Source of the DNA: Berkiella sp964594635
GTDB lineage: Bacteria > Pseudomonadota > Gammaproteobacteria > Berkiellales > Berkiellaceae
Assembly (NCBI GenBank): GCA_964594635.1
Contig: CAZQMV010000017.1
Span: 1-37,523 of the forward strand
Reading direction: 5' to 3'
DNA: 37,523 bases
Numbering within the stretch: the first letter of the stretch is position 1; each line of letters begins with the position of its first letter. Below are positions 23,399 to 32,011 of the stretch, piece after piece. The notes under the pieces were generated by a model that was given only the letters and a program-made list of their open reading frames with translations, searched no databases and was not told the DNA's origin. Both the position numbers and the translations under genes were made by a program.

Positions 23399-26344
23399 AT
23401 GTTAGGTTTAACTCTCGGAGCAACTGCAGATGATTTGTTGCACATTATAAATAGCACCAAAAGTGAAGATAAAAAAGTACATAAAATATTAAAAGTGTTA
23501 AAAAAAAATCCAAGACTCGTTGAGTCACGATTCACATTTGAACGTACCATTTTACATTATGCTGTATTGAAGCAATTACCCCAATTAACAGCTGCGTTAC
23601 TTCAAGCATATCCAACGCTCATAACATTAGTTGATAGAGATAAACGTACGGCTTTCCATTGTGCTATAGCGGTGTATAACCCCTTAGTACTTAAAGAGCT
23701 TATTGAACATTCCCAAGAGGGTATAAACGATAGAGAAATTAACGGCAACTCTGCGTTACTTTTAGCGGTAAAAGAAAAGAAGATAGAGGCGATCGTTCAA
23801 TTGGTTAAAGGGAATGCCTGTATTTATACGTTTGATAACGCAGGATTGACACCTTACTCTATTGCTCTTGGTAATGATGAAGTCATGAGAGCATTATGCA
23901 TACTCAATCCAGAGCAACGAAATATATCACATGTTTTTCCTTCTATGACTATGAGAAGGATTAAACAACCTGATAATCTTGATGAATTCACTCGCAAATT
24001 CTCAGCCTTAAGCATTTTTCAGCCTCACGATGTTCCAAAAAGTGAAAATAAAGAACTACCTGTAGGAAACATCATTAAAGAGCAGTCCTCTTCAACTGCA
24101 AGATCGTTAGACTCACCTCAATCAACCAGTTCTTCTTCAGACAAGTCTAAAGAAGGTAAAGTACTAACGACAAAGAGAGAAATTAGCGATATTTCATTAG
24201 AGGCAATAGAACTCGGGGATGTTAGTCTTTTATGTTCCTATCTTGAAGCGAAGGGAGATCCTAATGTCAAACTTTTTTTAGGTCGTCCTTTGATTTTAAC
24301 TGTTTTTATTACAGCTACAAATCAAGATAAACAAAAATCAGAAGTCGTTCGAAAAAGACAGCTACTACAATTTTATATGCTAATAAAGCATGCATACATA
24401 GGTGCTTCTGATAATCGCAATAAAACCATTATTGATTTTGTGACGACACCTTTGCAGATGGGAGTAATAAGAGAGGCATATAATTCATTATGGCGAGAAG
24501 CTATTTTATTAGTTAAACGTACTAAATTTAATCTTGAAAAACATGAGATAGATTTTGAAAATTATCTATTCAATGCTGGATTACAAAAAGGGAAATATGA
24601 ACCTGTTAAAGATTTTTTGACAATTGATTTTCATCCTGTCAATCCTCGTGAAGCTGAATTAGGAAGAATATTATGGGATTTATGTGCTGCCCACAAACTT
24701 TCTTCTTCAGAAAGGGCATTTGACAAAGCCTATTTATCAAATATTATACAAGGATTGCTTTTTGACTCTACGCCCGTTGAAATTATTTCAATCATGCGTC
24801 AAATATGGCCTGAATTTGATGTCATTCAAAAACTAGTTGCTGTATTTATTATCAAAGAAATAATTTTTTGGGATGTTTACCATAAGCTTCCCTCTCCTGA
24901 ATTTCAAGTTCAGTTTGATTTTTTTAAAAAACTTATTCGTATTGATTTTCCTTTGCATGGAAGTAAGCTAGGCTCAAATCTTGATAAAATGATTGAGATT
25001 AAGAACGAGTTGAGAGATAGTCCAGTTTATGTTAATTATCGAGTGCTGTGTCAATGGTTGTCTCGTCCTGGATTAGCTCAACATTTACCTAGCTTGAAAG
25101 AGAAAATCAAAAGTGTTGTTTCTGCAAGAACATCCTTGGATGAGATTCAAGCTGTTGCATTTGAATTGCGCGCCCTTATGCTATATATCTTTCAGAATGT
25201 CGCTATTACTGAATTTCGTCAAAAAGCATGGTCAACTAAAGAAAAAGAAATACTTGCACCTCATATTATGTTGCATGCTAAGGCAATAAACTCTACTAGT
25301 GATTACGTTAGGGATCTTATTCTGAGTGCTAAAACTCTTTCTGACAAAGTGAATATGATCACCTTTTTTGTTAGTGTTGCCACAGAACTTAGTAAGCCAA
25401 TTAATGACATGGGGCCAGATTATAACTCTATCATGGCTATTACATCAGGATTAAACAGCTCCCCTGTCAGTCGTATGAAGAAATGTTTTAGTACTTTAGA
25501 TATTGAAACTCAGCGTAAACTTGAAAGCTTAAATACTTTAATGAGTTTTGCTGAAAACGCTAGGTATTTAAGAGCAGCTGAAGCAACTCATGTCGCCCCA
25601 CTGCCTTTTTTAGGAGTTAAATTAAAGGATTTCACTTTTATATATGAAGCTAATTCATTGCTAGAACAATCCTGTGAAGCTCGTCAAAGCAATCTCGCGG
25701 GATTATTAGTTTCCCAGGAATTGCTTGGTTCAAAGTTACGAGATTTTTTGCAATTTCAAAGAGAATTAATGATTGTTGCAGCAGTACCTCAAACAAATAT
25801 TTTTGCAGAGGTCTTAGATGGAAAATGCCTAACTGAAGAGCAGCAGGCTATGTTATCTAATCAGGTCGAAAGCCCGAGACTGGAAATCGACTCATTAAAC
25901 TATGCAAGCTTATATGAAGCACTTCACCAGTTACTAAAGAACGAGATTGTACCTAAAATAGCTTATAAAGATAAGCTTTATTCTCCAGTAGAGGGCATAA
26001 AATATAGTGCAGAGCATATGTTAAACTTACTCGGAAAGGATCCAAATATAACCAAGCAAGAATTTGATAAAGCCAAAAAATTATTAACGGATATGATCCA
26101 TTGTGTTAATAAAAATTATGGTTCTAGCATTAATGTCATCTTTTATCAGCAGCAGTTATCGCGCCTTTGTGATGAAAAGTGCAAGGCAGGTAATGATGCT
26201 ATAATGCGAGGACCTGAAGCACCACTTGGCACTGTTGTGCCAGCGTTGCTATTATCTAGCGGAAGTCGGACAAAACCATCAGCCATTAACGCTCGATCTG
26301 CAGACAAAGATATCATTAAAGAAATGCCAAGCAAGCGAATGTAA
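23399..26344 (+). CDS. Ankyrin repeat and RasGEF (CDC25-type) domain protein, probable secreted effector
   Basis: This 981-residue protein combines ankyrin-like repeats (about 45-170, e.g. RTILHYAVLKQ, RTAFHCAIAVY, NSALLLAVKEKK; and about 265-305), a Ser-rich linker (230-255), a REM/RasGEF_N-like region (about 440-515) and a Ras guanine-nucleotide exchange domain (about 580-800). The exchange domain is recognisable from AITEFRQKAWSTKEKEI, LAPHIM, YNSIMAITSGLNSSPVSRMKK (676-695), and PFLGVKLKDFTFIYE (736-750), the usual order in SOS/RasGRF-type proteins. RasGEF domains are eukaryotic. The Legionella LegG2 effector is a known bacterial example, so acting on a host Ras-family GTPase is a reasonable inference. 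There is no N-terminal signal, consistent with type IV secretion. The ATG is preceded by AGCAGGGAAGC. Confidence 0.93.
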   Translation: MLGLTLGATADDLLHIINSTKSEDKKVHKILKVLKKNPRLVESRFTFERTILHYAVLKQLPQLTAALLQAYPTLITLVDRDKRTAFHCAIAVYNPLVLKELIEHSQEGINDREINGNSALLLAVKEKKIEAIVQLVKGNACIYTFDNAGLTPYSIALGNDEVMRALCILNPEQRNISHVFPSMTMRRIKQPDNLDEFTRKFSALSIFQPHDVPKSENKELPVGNIIKEQSSSTARSLDSPQSTSSSSDKSKEGKVLTTKREISDISLEAIELGDVSLLCSYLEAKGDPNVKLFLGRPLILTVFITATNQDKQKSEVVRKRQLLQFYMLIKHAYIGASDNRNKTIIDFVTTPLQMGVIREAYNSLWREAILLVKRTKFNLEKHEIDFENYLFNAGLQKGKYEPVKDFLTIDFHPVNPREAELGRILWDLCAAHKLSSSERAFDKAYLSNIIQGLLFDSTPVEIISIMRQIWPEFDVIQKLVAVFIIKEIIFWDVYHKLPSPEFQVQFDFFKKLIRIDFPLHGSKLGSNLDKMIEIKNELRDSPVYVNYRVLCQWLSRPGLAQHLPSLKEKIKSVVSARTSLDEIQAVAFELRALMLYIFQNVAITEFRQKAWSTKEKEILAPHIMLHAKAINSTSDYVRDLILSAKTLSDKVNMITFFVSVATELSKPINDMGPDYNSIMAITSGLNSSPVSRMKKCFSTLDIETQRKLESLNTLMSFAENARYLRAAEATHVAPLPFLGVKLKDFTFIYEANSLLEQSCEARQSNLAGLLVSQELLGSKLRDFLQFQRELMIVAAVPQTNIFAEVLDGKCLTEEQQAMLSNQVESPRLEIDSLNYASLYEALHQLLKNEIVPKIAYKDKLYSPVEGIKYSAEHMLNLLGKDPNITKQEFDKAKKLLTDMIHCVNKNYGSSINVIFYQQQLSRLCDEKCKAGNDAIMRGPEAPLGTVVPALLLSSGSRTKPSAINARSADKDIIKEMPSKRM

Positions 26345-26353
26345 GAAGTGATT

Positions 26354-26419
26354 ATGAATAATATTAAAATCCGCAAGGAAAGGCCGAGTGATGCTAAAGC
26401 TATGAAATATTTTTCCTGA
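26354..26419 (+). pseudogene. GNAT acetyltransferase N-terminal remnant
   Basis: A 21-residue frame reads MNNIKIRKERPSDAKAM and then KYFS before a stop. IKIRKERPSDAKAI-type sequences open many GNAT proteins, so this looks like the first strand and helix of a deleted acetyltransferase gene. It begins 10 bp after the Ank-RasGEF stop. It is short, so the call is tentative. Confidence 0.4.
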
Positions 26420-26443
26420 TATGAATAGGAGACTTTGGCTTTT

Positions 26444-27004
26444 TTAAACTGTTTCTTTCAGCTCCATTCGTGGGAACTTATCTGCAATATCACTACCTGT
26501 AAAATTCGCTACCCATCCTGCGGGATTATTAAAAAAGCGTATAGCCACGAAGTGGGGCTCAGAGCCCATATCAAACCAATGCTGCGTGTTGGCAGGTACA
26601 TTGATTAAATCGCCTTGAACACACAATATATTATACACTCGACCTTTTTTATGGACTGTAAACAGACCACTTCCTGCGACAAAGAAGCGAACTTCATCTT
26701 CAGCATGCGTGTGCTCACTTAAGAATTTCTTACGCAAAGCTGCTTTATCGGGATGATCAGCGTTTAAAGCAATCACATCATGTGATTGGTATCCATCGTT
26801 AGCAATTAACTTTTGAATAAAGGGAGCATAAGCAGCTAAAACTTGTTCATGTGTTGAGTGGGCAGAGATATTTTTATCGATAGACCATACTTCGTAACCG
26901 AGTCCAATTGCTTGTAAATTTTTGCGGATTTCATCTCGGTTTGTGGTATCCAACAGAACTTGATCAGGGTTGCTTTCACTAAAAATTGTTAATTGTGTAT
27001 TCAT
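26444..27004 (-). CDS. mtnD: Acireductone dioxygenase
   Basis: This cupin enzyme of the methionine salvage pathway oxidises acireductone to the 2-oxo acid precursor of methionine. The 186-residue protein has the full metal set H98, H100, E104 (EHTHAEDEVRFFVAG) and H142 (NTQHWFDMG), plus PAGWVANFTGSDIADKFPR at the C-terminus. I chose ATG at 27004; an in-frame TTG at 27016 would sit on GTAGG. No other mtn gene is in the window, so the rest of the pathway lies elsewhere or the gene is a stand-alone acquisition. Confidence 0.95.
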   Translation of the reverse strand: MNTQLTIFSESNPDQVLLDTTNRDEIRKNLQAIGLGYEVWSIDKNISAHSTHEQVLAAYAPFIQKLIANDGYQSHDVIALNADHPDKAALRKKFLSEHTHAEDEVRFFVAGSGLFTVHKKGRVYNILCVQGDLINVPANTQHWFDMGSEPHFVAIRFFNNPAGWVANFTGSDIADKFPRMELKETV

Positions 27005-27168
27005 AAAATGGAACAACCTACATCTTTTTTAATGATAGAATTGTATTGAACTAGCCCTAGTTAGTCAATAAAAATGTGTATATAGGGCCTTTTGTTGATT
27101 CATTATTACCCCACCCATTCATTATGCTAGTATCAACACTAAGTATGTTTAAAAAAATGGGTTTAGTT

Positions 27169-28446
27169 ATGAATAGTGGTCCTACAAGTAATCAAGACGA
27201 TATAAATAATTTGCTTGAGAAGAAAAAGCTTGAAGGGTTGGCAGAGCAATTTAATATTCCAGGCTTTTCAGCCGCTTATGTTAATAAAGAAGGCCGTATC
27301 ACTACTATGGAAGGTGGGTTTGAAGATAACGCTAATGCAGAACAAGCTACTGAAGTGAACAAGGAGTCAGTTTTTAAAGCTGCCTCTCTTAGCAAGCCAT
27401 TGTTTGCCTATATGGTTTTAAAATTAGCTGCGGCCAATAAGATTAATTTAGATGATCCTCTCGATACCTTTTTTGAAAAGGAAAAGCTAGAAGCTGGCGC
27501 TCCCGTTTCCGAATGGATAAAAAATGAAGCGCTCAGCAAATTGACACCTCGTATGATATTGCAACATAGAAGTGGCTTACCTATCGGCGGCCCAAAGGGA
27601 AATAGTGAATTTCAGTTTGAACCTGGTAAGAATTATGGATACTCTGGCATAGGCATTCAATGCTTACAAGAAGCAATTACAGCTAAAACAGGCAAAAATC
27701 TTGAAGACTTAGCCAAAGAATATGTATTTATACCTTGTGAAATGGAGAAGAGTAGTTTCTATACCTCTGAAGATAAAAATATTGATGAATTAAAAGCAGC
27801 TAATAGTCTCAGTACAACAGCGACAGATTATGCAAAATTTGTTTTAAAATGGATGAATGATAATACCGTCGAAGATGCATTTAAGTTTGATCCAGATTTC
27901 ACCATGCAAATGGACCCTTGGGCGGTAGGAATGAAAGGGATAGAAGACCCTGCTCTTGAAATAAAAGGTATTGAAGACGATGACTTAGATAAACTTGGAT
28001 CAGGTTTGGGTTGCGTGCTACAAAAGACAGACAATAGCATTACAGCATTTCATTCTGGGGATATGAATAGTTCAAGAGCCCTTGTGGCATTTAATTTAAC
28101 AGATAAAACGGCAGTCGTTTTTTTTGCTAATTCTGCGAATGGGTTAGCGCTTACAGATGAAATTACTTCCAAAACAGTTGATTTAAAGCAGGGACTAAAT
28201 TACATTTTTCAAAAATACGGTTTTGAACGAAATTTTGAAAGTGGCTGGCAAGAAAGAGAACAACAGCGATTTAATGCAATTAACAAAGCCTTTCCACCTT
28301 CCAGACCATTTTTATCGCAGAATAAACTTCTACTTATGAGTCCATCTGCGACACAGTATATGAGAGCAGATGTTAGCGATGAAGAAATGGCTAGATCTGC
28401 ATTTGGGCAAGGCTCTGAGATAGCAAAGAAATCAAGACCAAAATGA
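27169..28446 (+). CDS. Serine beta-lactamase-fold hydrolase, no signal peptide
   Basis: The protein (425 residues from the ATG at 27169) is a class C/EstB-like beta-lactamase-family member. The nucleophile motif is S73-L-S-K76 (AASLSKPLFAYM), then come LTPRMILQHRSGLP, the second motif Y158-S-G (normally YxN) and a late FHSGD in place of HTG. A long insert (about 230-290) contains two GIED repeats. Upstream ATGs (27076, 27124 and others) lengthen it without giving a signal peptide, so it probably stays cytoplasmic or leaves by a non-Sec route. The altered YSG makes antibiotic hydrolysis doubtful; an esterase or peptidase role is as likely. The C-terminus is basic (KKSRPK). Confidence 0.8.
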   Translation: MNSGPTSNQDDINNLLEKKKLEGLAEQFNIPGFSAAYVNKEGRITTMEGGFEDNANAEQATEVNKESVFKAASLSKPLFAYMVLKLAAANKINLDDPLDTFFEKEKLEAGAPVSEWIKNEALSKLTPRMILQHRSGLPIGGPKGNSEFQFEPGKNYGYSGIGIQCLQEAITAKTGKNLEDLAKEYVFIPCEMEKSSFYTSEDKNIDELKAANSLSTTATDYAKFVLKWMNDNTVEDAFKFDPDFTMQMDPWAVGMKGIEDPALEIKGIEDDDLDKLGSGLGCVLQKTDNSITAFHSGDMNSSRALVAFNLTDKTAVVFFANSANGLALTDEITSKTVDLKQGLNYIFQKYGFERNFESGWQEREQQRFNAINKAFPPSRPFLSQNKLLLMSPSATQYMRADVSDEEMARSAFGQGSEIAKKSRPK

Positions 28447-28506
28447 TGCTGAGGTATTTTTCATGAATTTTCGTCATAGAGACAAATTTGTACAGCTTTT
28501 TTTCAG

Positions 28507-28526
28507 TGAGACACCGTCTCATTTTT
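28507..28526 (+). terminator. Rho-independent terminator
   Basis: TGAGAC (28507-28512) pairs with GTCTCA (28516-28521) around ACC, followed by five T. It ends transcription of the beta-lactamase-like gene before the convergent fic gene. The same 19-22 bp occur in altered form at 30501-30520. Confidence 0.75.
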
Positions 28527-28539
28527 AAATAATTCTAAC

Positions 28540-30039
28540 TTATTTGTTTATCATGTTCGTATTTACGATTTTCACCAATCGTTTAATTTCCTCGTCAGAT
28601 AGCATGTGGAAATATTTCTTCTGCTTAGTTGGGCTTAATGTTCCATTGTTTTGTATTACAAATGCCACTAAAAGATCTATTAATTTATCTGGCAAATCAA
28701 CTATGTTTTGTATTTGTTTTTTGGATTTATCATAGTTGATGAGATATTCAATTTCTTTTGCAAAATGATTCTGGAGTGTTTCTTCAATACATTCAAATAG
28801 ATACTCAGCAAAATGCGTGTAATCGATATATCTATAAAAGTTCTTAGTATTGTCCTTAACAGTTAATATCCCTTCATTGGTAAGTTCATAATCTTTAATG
28901 TTTTCTAGAAGCGGCTTTGAAAAAGATTCCAGAACATGATCATATTCATTCATTTTTTGCAACATAACTACTGATACGGGAAAAATAATACCTTCTGGAG
29001 TAAATGAATTTCTTGCTAAAATGTAATGAATCAGGAATCTATGTATGCGGCCATTTCCATCCTCAAAAGGATGGATAAAGACAAAGCCAAAAGAAATAAT
29101 TGCAGCAAGAATAACAGGGTTTAAAGTTTTTGATTGAGAATTATCTAATAGTTCAATTAAGCCGGATACTAGATTATTAACATCCTCAGGTTTTGGAGAG
29201 ATGTAGTGTATTGTTTGATGATAGTTATGTATATTTTCACCCACATAGTTTTGGGTGGTACGATAATCGGAATCTCTAAATCTAGGATCGACAATAATAT
29301 TTTGTAATTCGATTAATGTTTCTTTAGTGAGATGATCCATGGAAGAGGCTTTTTTTAGAACATCTATAAATCTTGCCACTCGTAGTTTATTTGGTTTCTC
29401 ACGTTCAATCTCATAGGATGATAGTGTTTCTTTGGCATATAAATAGTGAATTGCTCTAGAAATCATTTGTGGTGAGTATCTATCGGTGATTTCCTTTGCT
29501 TTAACACTTAGTTCTTTTTTCAAGTAAGAGTTTAGTTTTGGTGTTTGCCTGATAAGTGCACAAAACTGTCTATTACCAATCAAATTATTATTAACGCCGT
29601 GTCGTTGGCTTTTATTTCCTGGAAGCGTGAAATATTTATCAGGGGAAAGAAGATCGACATATTTAATTTTTTTACTATCTGGGATGTTTAATGTGGTTTC
29701 AGTTAAAAATTCATATAAAAACCATATAATGCGACTATATTTACTGGTGGGTTGTGCCAGAATATATTTTTCAACATTAATACTTTCTAGCTTTGAGAAA
29801 ATCGCGCTCAAAATGTCAAGGTTAATTCCATCGTATTTTAATGCAAATTCAAGTTGCTGGAAGGGGTTGGTTGTGTCATCAATATCATAGGTTTTGGGAT
29901 AAATATGAATTTCTTTATTGTTAACAAGTTCTATGTGACCTCTGCCTTTGAGTGCAATAAATGAAGAACGATAGTGAGGCATTACACTTAATTTATAATG
30001 TCTAATTAATGCTTCATATCCTACGGCTTTATTGTTCAT
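28540..30039 (-). CDS. Fic domain protein, AMPylation-type
   Basis: The 499-residue Fic enzyme probably transfers AMP (or another nucleotide moiety) to a target protein. The catalytic motif is complete, HPFEDGNGRIHR (H323 to R334). An SxxxE inhibitory-type motif, S208-YEI-E212 in LSSYEIEREKP, lies on the N-terminal side, as in self-inhibited class II Fic proteins, although Arg follows where Gly or Asn is usual. The N-terminus (1-120) is unassigned and the C-terminus (about 400-499) is helical and may be a winged helix. There is no signal sequence. It is divergent from a small HTH gene across 211 bp of AT-rich DNA with repeated AGCGCAAA-type motifs. It may act in the bacterium, like many Fic proteins, or in the host. 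Confidence 0.93.
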   Translation of the reverse strand: MNNKAVGYEALIRHYKLSVMPHYRSSFIALKGRGHIELVNNKEIHIYPKTYDIDDTTNPFQQLEFALKYDGINLDILSAIFSKLESINVEKYILAQPTSKYSRIIWFLYEFLTETTLNIPDSKKIKYVDLLSPDKYFTLPGNKSQRHGVNNNLIGNRQFCALIRQTPKLNSYLKKELSVKAKEITDRYSPQMISRAIHYLYAKETLSSYEIEREKPNKLRVARFIDVLKKASSMDHLTKETLIELQNIIVDPRFRDSDYRTTQNYVGENIHNYHQTIHYISPKPEDVNNLVSGLIELLDNSQSKTLNPVILAAIISFGFVFIHPFEDGNGRIHRFLIHYILARNSFTPEGIIFPVSVVMLQKMNEYDHVLESFSKPLLENIKDYELTNEGILTVKDNTKNFYRYIDYTHFAEYLFECIEETLQNHFAKEIEYLINYDKSKKQIQNIVDLPDKLIDLLVAFVIQNNGTLSPTKQKKYFHMLSDEEIKRLVKIVNTNMINK

Positions 30040-30084
30040 TGATATCTCATATGGTTATAAAACGTATGCTCTTGTCATAAAATA

Positions 30085-30183
30085 AGCGCAAAACTTAACA
30101 TTTGTAATAATATGATAGCATATCAGCTTTAGAGAATATAAAACAAGCGCAAATGTTTTAAAATATTCGCAAACTGAGCGAAA
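30085..30183. promoter_or_regulatory. Iterated GCGCAAA-type motifs, putative operator
   Basis: AGCGCAAA at 30085-30092 and 30146-30153, TTCGCAAA at 30166-30173 and GAGCGAAA at 30176-30183 lie in the fic/HTH intergenic region, all on the plus strand. Repeats of this size in a divergent promoter often bind the neighbouring HTH protein; that link is inferred. Confidence 0.4.
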
Positions 30184-30250
30184 AGTAGCAAAATAGACCT
30201 ATTTATTTAGCCAGTAAAGTGGAACATTAGACACCAATTACCTTTAGACA

Positions 30251-30493
30251 ATGGGGTCACTTTATTACGAAGGTTGTGGAGGCAAGGAGTGTGAATCATT
30301 GCTACGTGATTATATTAATGCGAGCCTCCAATTTGATGCTGTTGCTAAAGAAATGAAAAAAAATACTAAGAGTATTCAAAGAATGCTTGGACCAAACGGA
30401 AATCCTACGGCTGAGAATTTGACTGCTTTATTAAAAGCTGCTCAGAAACTTGAAGGTATCAAAATTGAAGCTAGAAGACACATAATAAAATAA
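30251..30493 (+). CDS. Small HTH protein, HigA/addiction-antidote-like
   Basis: The 80-residue product has a single helix-turn-helix: QFDAVAKEMKKNTKSIQRMLGPNGNPTAENLTALLKAAQKL, which matches the L.R.LG..GNP....L...L pattern of XRE-type proteins annotated as probable addiction-module antidotes. It lies divergent from fic. The ATG at 30251 lacks a clear ribosome site (TTTAGACAATGG precedes it). It probably regulates the fic gene; partner toxins of the HigB type are absent. Confidence 0.6.
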   Translation: MGSLYYEGCGGKECESLLRDYINASLQFDAVAKEMKKNTKSIQRMLGPNGNPTAENLTALLKAAQKLEGIKIEARRHIIK

Positions 30494-30662
30494 TTCAGAT
30501 TCAGTGAGACAGCGCCTCATTAAATTGAGATCCATTTAGTGCACTATTTCATATTTGAACGGCCTATGAAAAACTTTCGGTAATCCAGGCTTTAACCTTT
30601 TTTAGTCCTTCGAGCCCACCAAGAGAAGTTATACTGGAAAACATAAATGTTACAAAAGTATT

Positions 30663-31199
30663 TTGCGGAGGCCTTTATTATTTGGATTAAGTGATACTTT
30701 ACAAAGTTTGTTCTTTTCACCCAAAAAGCCTACTGCTAATGGCATTATTTGGGGCTTAGGGCCTGCACTGCAAATTCCAACGGCAACGCAAGAATTGTTA
30801 GGCACAGGCAAGTGGGCAATAGGACCAACTGTTGTTATCTTAAAAATGAGTAACGGTTGGACATATGGAGCCTTAGCAAATCAATTGTGGTCATTTGCAG
30901 GTGCTGATAGTAGAACATCCATGAATCAAATGTTTGTGCAGCCTTTTCTTTCCTATACCAATAAAGCAGCCTGGACATACACTTTAAATGCAGAATCAAC
31001 TTATTATTGGAATAAAGGTGACTTCGCACTACCATTTAATTTGCTGATTTCAAAATTAGTTACAATTGGTAAATTACCAGTAAGTTTTGGCGCAGGGGCT
31101 CGTTACTGGGCTGATCATCCTGATACAGGACCACGTAATTGGGGTGCAAGAGCTGTAGTGACTTTACTCTTTCCTACAGGTAATTCAGAGAAAAAATAA
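30663..31199 (+). pseudogene. 5'-truncated outer-membrane beta-barrel protein (MetA/neuromedin U-like family)
   Basis: The frame encodes the C-terminal about 175 residues of a family often annotated transporter or neuromedin U: LFFSPKKPTANGIIWGLGP, PTATQELLGTGKWAIGPT, WTYGALANQLWSFAG, QPFLSYTNK, AESTYYWNKGDFALP, GARYWADHPDTGPRNWG and LLFP at the end. Full members have a signal peptide and roughly 100 more N-terminal residues; here the frame starts at a TTG with no signal and no family sequence upstream. Without export it cannot insert in the outer membrane, so it is a relic. A good terminator follows. Confidence 0.8.
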
Positions 31200-31202
31200 T
31201 TG

Positions 31203-31231
31203 AAAGCCGAAGATTTCATACCTTCGGCTTT
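31203..31231 (+). terminator. Rho-independent terminator
   Basis: AAAGCCGAAG (31203-31212) pairs perfectly with CTTCGGCTTT (31222-31231) around a 9-nt loop. It lies 4 bp after the stop of the truncated outer-membrane gene. Confidence 0.8.
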
Positions 31232-31326
31232 ACACATTTTAAAATCCAATTGAATATGAGCGGAATATTTCTTTAGAAGTAATTAATTGATTTCCTCAAA
31301 ATCCCCTGGTTTCCAGCTATTATCAA

Positions 31327-31995
31327 ATGACAGATAGGACAGCCAATGCTGCAGATAGAGTCGGCATTACAATAGACCTACTCCAAGAGCTACGCATTGC
31401 TGCTTCACAGACTGGAGTACCTATCGAGAAGCTGGAAACCCCTTGAACAATTTACCAAGCGACTAGGTGAAGCTGCGAGTGGCACAGATGCTGCTTCTAA
31501 GACCTATCAAAGCCTTGGGGTGTCGGTACTAGAAGCTGATGGTTCGTTAAGGGACACCGGAGTAGCCGATGCTTTGGCAGGTATGGATTCGCAAGCTGAG
31601 CTGTGGTCATTCCAGGTGAAGTAGCAATTGATACTCGTGCCGAGAAAATGCTAAAGCCAGAAAAGCGAGCCAGAGGTGGGTTTATTCAAGGGCCTGGTAC
31701 ATCGACAAGTGATTCTATACTTACCAGACTATCAAGTGGAGAGTTAGTTATACGAGCTGCCGCAGTTAAACGATATGGGCTGGGGTTGTTTAATCGGCTT
31801 AACAGCATGGATCTACCAAAGTATGCAAGAGGTGGACTTGTACCGCCGAATGTTCCAGCGATACAAGCCAAAATGTCATCATCCAATCAGGTGGCTTCTT
31901 TAACGCTTAACTTAGGTAACAATAATTTCAAAATACAAACATCTAATGTGGATGTGGTGCAGGCATTAACAAGGCTATTGCTAAAGAAGCTTTGA
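31327..31995 (+). pseudogene. Degenerate phage tail tape-measure gene
   Basis: Three consecutive frames carry pieces of a lambdoid-type tape-measure protein. Frame one (31327-31446) has ADRVGITIDLLQELRIAASQ then a stop. After a +1 shift (about 31436-31620) comes LEQFTKRLGEAASGTDAASK, SLGVSV and ADALAGMDS. A second shift (to 31995) gives the C-terminal RGGFIQGPGTSTSDSILTRL and SSGELVIRAAAVKRYG block. A large internal stretch between the second and third pieces is missing. Two frameshifts plus a deletion make it a pseudogene. Confidence 0.85.
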
Positions 31996-32011
31996 AGTCA
32001 GGCAGAAAGAA

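Larger units (their letters stand above)
28502..30521. repeat. Near-identical short direct repeats bracketing the fic-HTH pair
   Basis: CAGTGAGACASCGYCTCAT (S = C/G, Y = T/C) occurs at 28504-28522 and again at 30502-30520, in the same orientation, with only two differences. The first is the terminator of the gene before, the second follows the HTH stop. The unit encloses exactly fic and its divergent partner. Confidence 0.6.
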
